This document shows, piece by piece, positions 60,105 to 64,000 of a DNA stretch of 64,000 nt. A model generated the notes under the pieces. That model had not been told where the DNA came from. It saw only the letters and a program-made list of their open reading frames with translations, and did no database searches. Position 1 is the first letter of the stretch, and each line of letters begins with the position of its first letter. The stretch lies in the NCBI GenBank assembly GCA_002699125.1, contig PABI01000119.1, forward strand, positions 97,452-161,451, in the 5' to 3' direction. The position numbers were made by a program, and so were the translations under genes. The DNA is from Anaerolineaceae bacterium (lineage in GTDB: Bacteria; Chloroflexota; Anaerolineae; Promineifilales; Promineifilaceae).

Positions 60105-61622
60105 ATGGACCAATATCTTGAACCCCAACCCGAAAAGCTCCAGCATTTTATCCAGCACGTGGTCGTACTCATGCTGGAGAATCGATCATTTGATAACCTG
60201 CTTGGCTGGCTATATACCGATGAAGCCCCCCCTGATGGTCAGCATTTTGAAGGCCTGAGCTGGGATTTATGGAATCCACTTGAAAATATCGACACAGATG
60301 GCATTTCGTTTATAGAGAAAGTGCCTATTGAGAAAAACGGCCAGGTGAAAAAGCGGTGGGGCAAGGAAATACCGAATCCAGTCGATTTCACCTTGCCGGA
60401 CCCGGACCCGGGCGAAGGCTACAAGGATACCAATCACCAATTATTCCAGAAATATGAGGTCCCCTTGCTGTATCCTCCCCCGCCTAACAATTTAGGCTTT
60501 GTGCAAAACTATCAAAATGCAATGCTCTATGGGGCGTTCAGTTTCGGTGATGAACCATGCAATCCCCGTTCTATCATGAAATGTTACACACCTGAACAGA
60601 CACCTGTTTTAAGCGAACTGGCCCGAAGCTTTGCGGTTTGCGATCATTATCATTGTTCTATACCCAGCCAAACCATTCCAAATCGGGATTTTGTCCATGC
60701 GGCCACGTCGTTGGGCAGGGTGAATAATAAGCCGGATGCACCGTGTGATGCCAAGACAATTTTCAATCAGATCCAGGACGCCATTGATGCCGGAAGAACG
60801 GAACTGAGTTGGGGCATATTCGGCAACAACCTGTTTAAGAGTGAAAAAGATCGGGAAGGGGAGTTTGGCGATAAACACTTTTCGCTAACGCGGCTTATGA
60901 TGACTCAGCTGCATGGTCAGGAATTTGATGAGAATTTCGGGACTTTAGATGAGTTTGCCGAAAGATGCCATCATGGTGATCTGCCCAGCTACTCATTTTT
61001 GGAGCCAAACTATGGAGGCCCAGGACAGAACGACCAGCACCCACCCAGTGATATTCGGCCTGGCGAACAACTCATTGCCGACATATATAATATGATTAAA
61101 CAATCGCCGTTATTTGAGCAGACGTTGTTTATTATTACTTATGATGAACACGGTGGCTGCTATGATCATGTTCCCCCGCCCGGAGGTGCCAAAAACCCGG
61201 ATCCGACGAACCCGCCTGGTCAAGACGGGTTCCTCTTTAATCGTTTTGGCGTCCGTGTACCCTGCGTTGTGGTCAACCCTTTCATCAAGAAAGGATTGAT
61301 TGCCAGGCCAAAGGGTTACGTACCGTTTGACCACACCTCTATTATCAAGACCGTACAGACCTGTTTTATGCTGGAGGGCCATCTTACCGAAAGGGATAAA
61401 GCAGCGCCTGATTTCTCATGTTTGCTTACCCTAGACATGCCTCGGGGAGACGATATTCCAGATGTGAAACCGTTGAAGTGGGATGTCCAGGCAGGAGAAG
61501 ATTCTATCAACGATCTGCATCGTTTAATTGGCGAAGTACTCGAAAATATGACTGGAAAACCCGCACCGAATTCCAGCGATCTGCTAGAGTTTATTCAAAT
61601 CGCCTATAATGAGCTATTTTAA
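60105..61622 (+). CDS. Phosphoesterase family protein (phospholipase C/acid phosphatase AcpA-like)
   Basis: 505 residues with the PF04185 pattern: VVVLMLENRSFDNLLGW (about 20-36), CDHYHCSIPSQTIPNRDF, YSFLEPNYGGPGQNDQHPP and FIITYDEHGGCYDHVPPP, which hold the metal-binding Asn/Asp/Glu/His set. Family members cleave phospholipids or phosphate monoesters. No signal peptide is seen, although most relatives are exported. AGGT precedes the ATG. A link to the redox genes upstream is not evident. Confidence 0.85.
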   Translation: MDQYLEPQPEKLQHFIQHVVVLMLENRSFDNLLGWLYTDEAPPDGQHFEGLSWDLWNPLENIDTDGISFIEKVPIEKNGQVKKRWGKEIPNPVDFTLPDPDPGEGYKDTNHQLFQKYEVPLLYPPPPNNLGFVQNYQNAMLYGAFSFGDEPCNPRSIMKCYTPEQTPVLSELARSFAVCDHYHCSIPSQTIPNRDFVHAATSLGRVNNKPDAPCDAKTIFNQIQDAIDAGRTELSWGIFGNNLFKSEKDREGEFGDKHFSLTRLMMTQLHGQEFDENFGTLDEFAERCHHGDLPSYSFLEPNYGGPGQNDQHPPSDIRPGEQLIADIYNMIKQSPLFEQTLFIITYDEHGGCYDHVPPPGGAKNPDPTNPPGQDGFLFNRFGVRVPCVVVNPFIKKGLIARPKGYVPFDHTSIIKTVQTCFMLEGHLTERDKAAPDFSCLLTLDMPRGDDIPDVKPLKWDVQAGEDSINDLHRLIGEVLENMTGKPAPNSSDLLEFIQIAYNELF

Positions 61623-61866
61623 TAACCCAAGTAATACTGATTCATAGGCCTGCGGCTCGGATAGCCCCGTGTTGAATGGCGATGTTGCTGGTCGGTGCCG
61701 AATTTGCTTGCAGTAACCGCTGCCGGAAAGCGATCCAACGATCTGCCTTACGGCAAAGAGAGGCGGCCAATGAACTGATACGGCCAGCTAAGCTCATCGG
61801 TTCAAATTACTCAATTCGCCAATCATTTTTTCGACCGTGATACAATTGGCGTAACAATCTCATATT

Positions 61867-61940
61867 CGGGGCATGGCGCAGTTTGGCAGCGCGCTTCGTT
61901 CGGGTCGAAGAGGTCGTGGGTTCAAATCCCGCTGCCCCGA
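61867..61940 (+). tRNA. tRNA-Pro (anticodon CGG)
   Basis: Full cloverleaf: acceptor CGGGGCA (61867-61873) pairs with TGCCCCG (61933-61939), discriminator A at 61940; D arm GCGC...GCGC; anticodon stem CTTCG/CGAAG with loop TTCGGGT giving CGG; T arm GTGGGTTCAAATCCCGC. CCA is not encoded. Followed 12 bases on by the palindrome AAAACGGCCGTTTT, which with trailing T could end transcription. Confidence 0.95.
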
Positions 61941-61962
61941 CAGATGTGGAAAACGGCCGTTT
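61882..61962 (+). repeat. tRNA-Pro 3' end plus flank: att-like direct repeat, right copy
   Basis: Partner of 37414-37494 (78 of 81 positions identical; differences at 61916, 61939 and 61947). Repeats lie 24,468 bases apart in the same direction. Confidence 0.8.
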
Positions 61963-62002
61963 TTGGTTTTCCAATTGATCTATGTGTCTATACTCCAGGG
62001 TG

Positions 62003-63283
62003 CTACGGAAGCGTAAACATCTGCGTTTGCGGATTCAGATGATCAAGTATGAGGGCGCCGGCCGTTTCTCTGCCGCTGAACCGGAAGACATTCAGCCCCT
62101 CGGTAATATTGGTTTCGTAAATAAAATTGTTGTACCAGTACGAGGACCAGGCGCCGCCAATATCGATTGGGTCAAGGGGCGGCGGGTCGGAGTAGGCAAG
62201 CTCTACCGGATTGGCCGGGTCCGTGAAGTCCACCACGCTCGTCCCCGATTGGTAATGCCCACCTACCATGATATAACGGCCGTTTCGCGTCGGCACAATA
62301 TTGAAATTATGAATGGTACAGTTCTCCGTGGCCGACTGCGGACGGGGCAGTGTCCACATTCCTAGCTGGGCGCCGGTCGCGGCATCAAAGAAGAATGCAG
62401 ATTTTTCAATGACCGGGCTGCTTGCCTGGCATCTGGGTCCAACGCCCCCCCCCGGCTCGTGGTTGAATACATATACCTTGCCATCCCAGGTAAAACTGCC
62501 ACCATGACCTATGGTAACACCTGGGATCGTCGCCGCATAAAGAAAGTCGGGATCTTCTAACGAACCACTGCCCGTCAGAGTCCACATGGCAAAGCCGTCA
62601 TCGCCGGCGCAGGCCGCCAGCATGGCGTCGCCAAGAATGACAGCGGTGTCGTGACAATCACGGCTGCCGTCAGCGGGTTCGTTGCGCAGATAGAAAGCCG
62701 CCGCCGGATTGCTCAACGGTACTTCGATGATGTCTAAGCCGGGGCAGGCGCTGCTGGAGGAGCTACTGTACACCAGAAGGCGGTCATTACCAGGATCGGG
62801 TACGCCAGTCGCCGTATGAGAACCGCATTCGGTTTCCACCGCTGCCACCAAGGCCGGATCGTTGAGATCACTAATATCAAAGATATGCACACCTTCAAAA
62901 CCAGCCGGCACGGTCTGCCCGTCACAGGTGCTGCCAGTGGGCGCCGGAGAATTCCAGGAGCGGACCAGAACATTCTCCCATACAACCACATCCCCCTGGT
63001 TGCCCGTGCAGCTTGTAAAAGAAACCTGCTTAGGGTTCCCGGGCGCAGAGATGTCACGAATGTTGAAGCCCAGCCAGCTTCCTTGAAAAGCATAGCTGCC
63101 CCAAAATGCAATATCGGTATGGATATTCGGGTTACCAATATTTGGGTTCAATAAGCTGGCCGGTTCCACGATGTGTCCCATCGGGTGAAGATTTTTGGTT
63201 CTGGGATCAGCCTCATGACCGGCAAATACAGGAATCGAAAACGTCAACAGAAACAGTATGGCAATTAGAGCAACTTTTTTCAT
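62003..63283 (-). CDS. Secreted LVIVD-repeat beta-propeller-like protein
   Basis: About 426 residues; ATG behind GGAGGAAAAA, preferred over an in-frame TTG 12 bases upstream. Signal peptide (KKVALIAILFLLTFSIPVFA). Repeated units such as GFNIRDISAPGNPKQVSF, GVHIFDISDLNDPALVAAVE, TSVVDFTDPANPVELAYS are LVIVD-type blades (xxxDISDPxxPxxV). The family is common on bacterial surfaces, often binding unknown partners. Six or more Cys suggest disulfides. Alone on the minus strand, downstream of tRNA-Pro in opposite direction, so transcription converges on the tRNA. Confidence 0.8.
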   Translation of the reverse strand: MKKVALIAILFLLTFSIPVFAGHEADPRTKNLHPMGHIVEPASLLNPNIGNPNIHTDIAFWGSYAFQGSWLGFNIRDISAPGNPKQVSFTSCTGNQGDVVVWENVLVRSWNSPAPTGSTCDGQTVPAGFEGVHIFDISDLNDPALVAAVETECGSHTATGVPDPGNDRLLVYSSSSSSACPGLDIIEVPLSNPAAAFYLRNEPADGSRDCHDTAVILGDAMLAACAGDDGFAMWTLTGSGSLEDPDFLYAATIPGVTIGHGGSFTWDGKVYVFNHEPGGGVGPRCQASSPVIEKSAFFFDAATGAQLGMWTLPRPQSATENCTIHNFNIVPTRNGRYIMVGGHYQSGTSVVDFTDPANPVELAYSDPPPLDPIDIGGAWSSYWYNNFIYETNITEGLNVFRFSGRETAGALILDHLNPQTQMFTLP

Positions 63284-63300
63284 TTTTTCCTCCAAAATCT

Positions 63301-63321
63301 ATATGGCCCAGTGGGCCATAT
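63301..63321. promoter_or_regulatory. Palindrome upstream of the LVIVD gene
   Basis: Nine-base perfect arms ATATGGCCC / GGGCCATAT with an AGT loop, starting 18 bases ahead of the gene's start codon. Operator or leader hairpin. Confidence 0.5.
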
Positions 63322-63666
63322 CCCAGGCAAAAACGACACTGCGATCCAGTAAGATGGCTCGATCGTTTTGCCATAGCAAACCATTAATACCGTCACAGGT
63401 GCTGACCAATATCTGCTATTAAGTCACAAATTGTGGCCACACAGATACAGTTGTAAAAACGAAAAGATAGTGAAAATTTTAGGCAATAAGTTGCGAGCGC
63501 CAAAGGTATATATATCGAGTTATGATTGAGGGAGAATCAAGGACAACAGCAGCAATTTGAAAATTGGCAATATTCTGCAAAAATCGGGATTATAGCCAGA
63601 GCATACAGCAGAAACTTTCCGTTTGTCAACATCGTTAGAACATTCACAAGCATATCTTCGAATTAG

Positions 63667-64000
63667 CTTGTTTTGCAGTCGCTCCACGTTGCTGTACCTC
63701 TAGGATTTGTCGACTATGACGATTGCCTCATCCGCCTGGCACGTAACCAGCAGGCTACGTCCCGCGTGGAATACCTGGTCACGGCTGCTCAACTCAACAA
63801 AGGTCAATACCTGCTTAAAAGCGTCATCGATTTCGCGGGTTATGCCATCAAAAATCTAGAAACTAAATCGCTTAGGGTCCGTTGGTTGGCCCCTTCCTTG
63901 ATGAAATTAACCTGTTGTGGAGAAAGTTGGGGAGTCAGATCCGTCTTCAATTTTTCTGCCCGTCGCCTGGTATTTTGCAGGCTGGCAGGATGTTGCAGGA
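63667..64000 (+). other. Uncertain open stretch at the window end
   Basis: From 63667 a frame stays open to the window end (111 codons) and reads FVDYDDCLIRLARNQQ and YLVTAAQLNKGQYLLKSVID near its start, which looks like real protein, but it has no ATG, no ribosome site, and follows a stop. After about 63860 the sense quality drops. It may be a decayed gene fragment. From 63322 to 63666 I see only AT-rich sequence without a gene. Confidence 0.25.

Noticed and set aside
37414..61962. A single simple tRNA-integrated island
   Set aside because: The order (fragment left, intact tRNA right, both on the plus strand) does not fit one integration event at the tRNA 3' end; kept only as a repeat-bounded segment.

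Overview
The window looks like a chromosomal segment of a member of the Chloroflexota, probably an Anaerolineae/Promineifilum-type bacterium. This is an inference from gene content (type II DMSO-reductase-like nitrate reductase with a secreted alpha subunit, multidomain NirK, BTAD/AfsR-type regulator, tail-collar protein trio, DUF11/post-COAP-type giant surface protein); no rRNA or marker gene is present to prove it. A striking property of the whole window is the palindrome ACGGCCGT (usually inside AACGGCCGTT), which I count by hand about 70 times, in genes and between them.

Layout. 1-1.5 kb: tail of a PLP ammonia-lyase, a Gre-like factor and a small membrane protein. 1.6-4.6 kb (+): NarI/DsrM-like cytochrome b, flavodoxin, DUF1858-like protein, the iron-centre repair protein Ric and a small protein. 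4.7-11.1 kb (-): an operon-like run of seven genes, mostly polytopic membrane proteins with His pairs, plus a CtaB-type heme farnesyltransferase and a formylglycine-generating-enzyme-like lipoprotein; a CRP-type site lies in front of it and a Crp/Fnr regulator is divergent. 12.1-19.9 kb (-): metal chaperone, P1B ATPase, two Crp/Fnr regulators, a second His-pair membrane protein, ferritin-like protein, cupin and small membrane proteins. 20.1-35.7 kb (-): denitrification core: ferredoxin, NarL/NarX two-component pair, a nar-type operon (alpha, small protein, beta, chaperone, heme-b gamma, membrane protein), a degenerate receiver protein, a PCuAC-SCO fusion, a cytochrome c-cupredoxin-NirK fusion and a fourth Crp/Fnr regulator. 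FNR-type boxes precede the flavodoxin, ferredoxin and nirK genes.

35.7-37.5 kb is a scar: four degenerate repeats with an exact 72-bp period, a serine recombinase lacking its catalytic domain and frameshifted near its end, and a 3' fragment of tRNA-Pro. An 81-bp stretch including that fragment recurs, with an intact tRNA-Pro(CGG), at 61.9 kb, so 37.4-61.9 kb is bounded by direct repeats. Inside lie a large AfsR-like regulator, a tail-collar gene cluster with a GNAT acetyltransferase, a 1886-residue surface protein, and a block of two paralogous mono-heme lipoproteins flanking a single-chain xanthine-dehydrogenase-like enzyme, followed by a multicopper oxidase and a phosphoesterase. After the tRNA come an LVIVD-repeat secreted protein on the minus strand and about 700 bp without a convincing gene.

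Together the left half suggests regulated anaerobic nitrate/nitrite respiration: secreted nitrate reductase, copper nitrite reductase with dedicated copper delivery, nitrosative-damage repair, and several NO/O2-type regulators. No canonical NO reductase (NorB) or nitrous oxide reductase (NosZ) is visible; the His-pair membrane proteins at 4.7-14.7 kb are the most interesting candidates for an unrecognised respiratory or NO-handling module.
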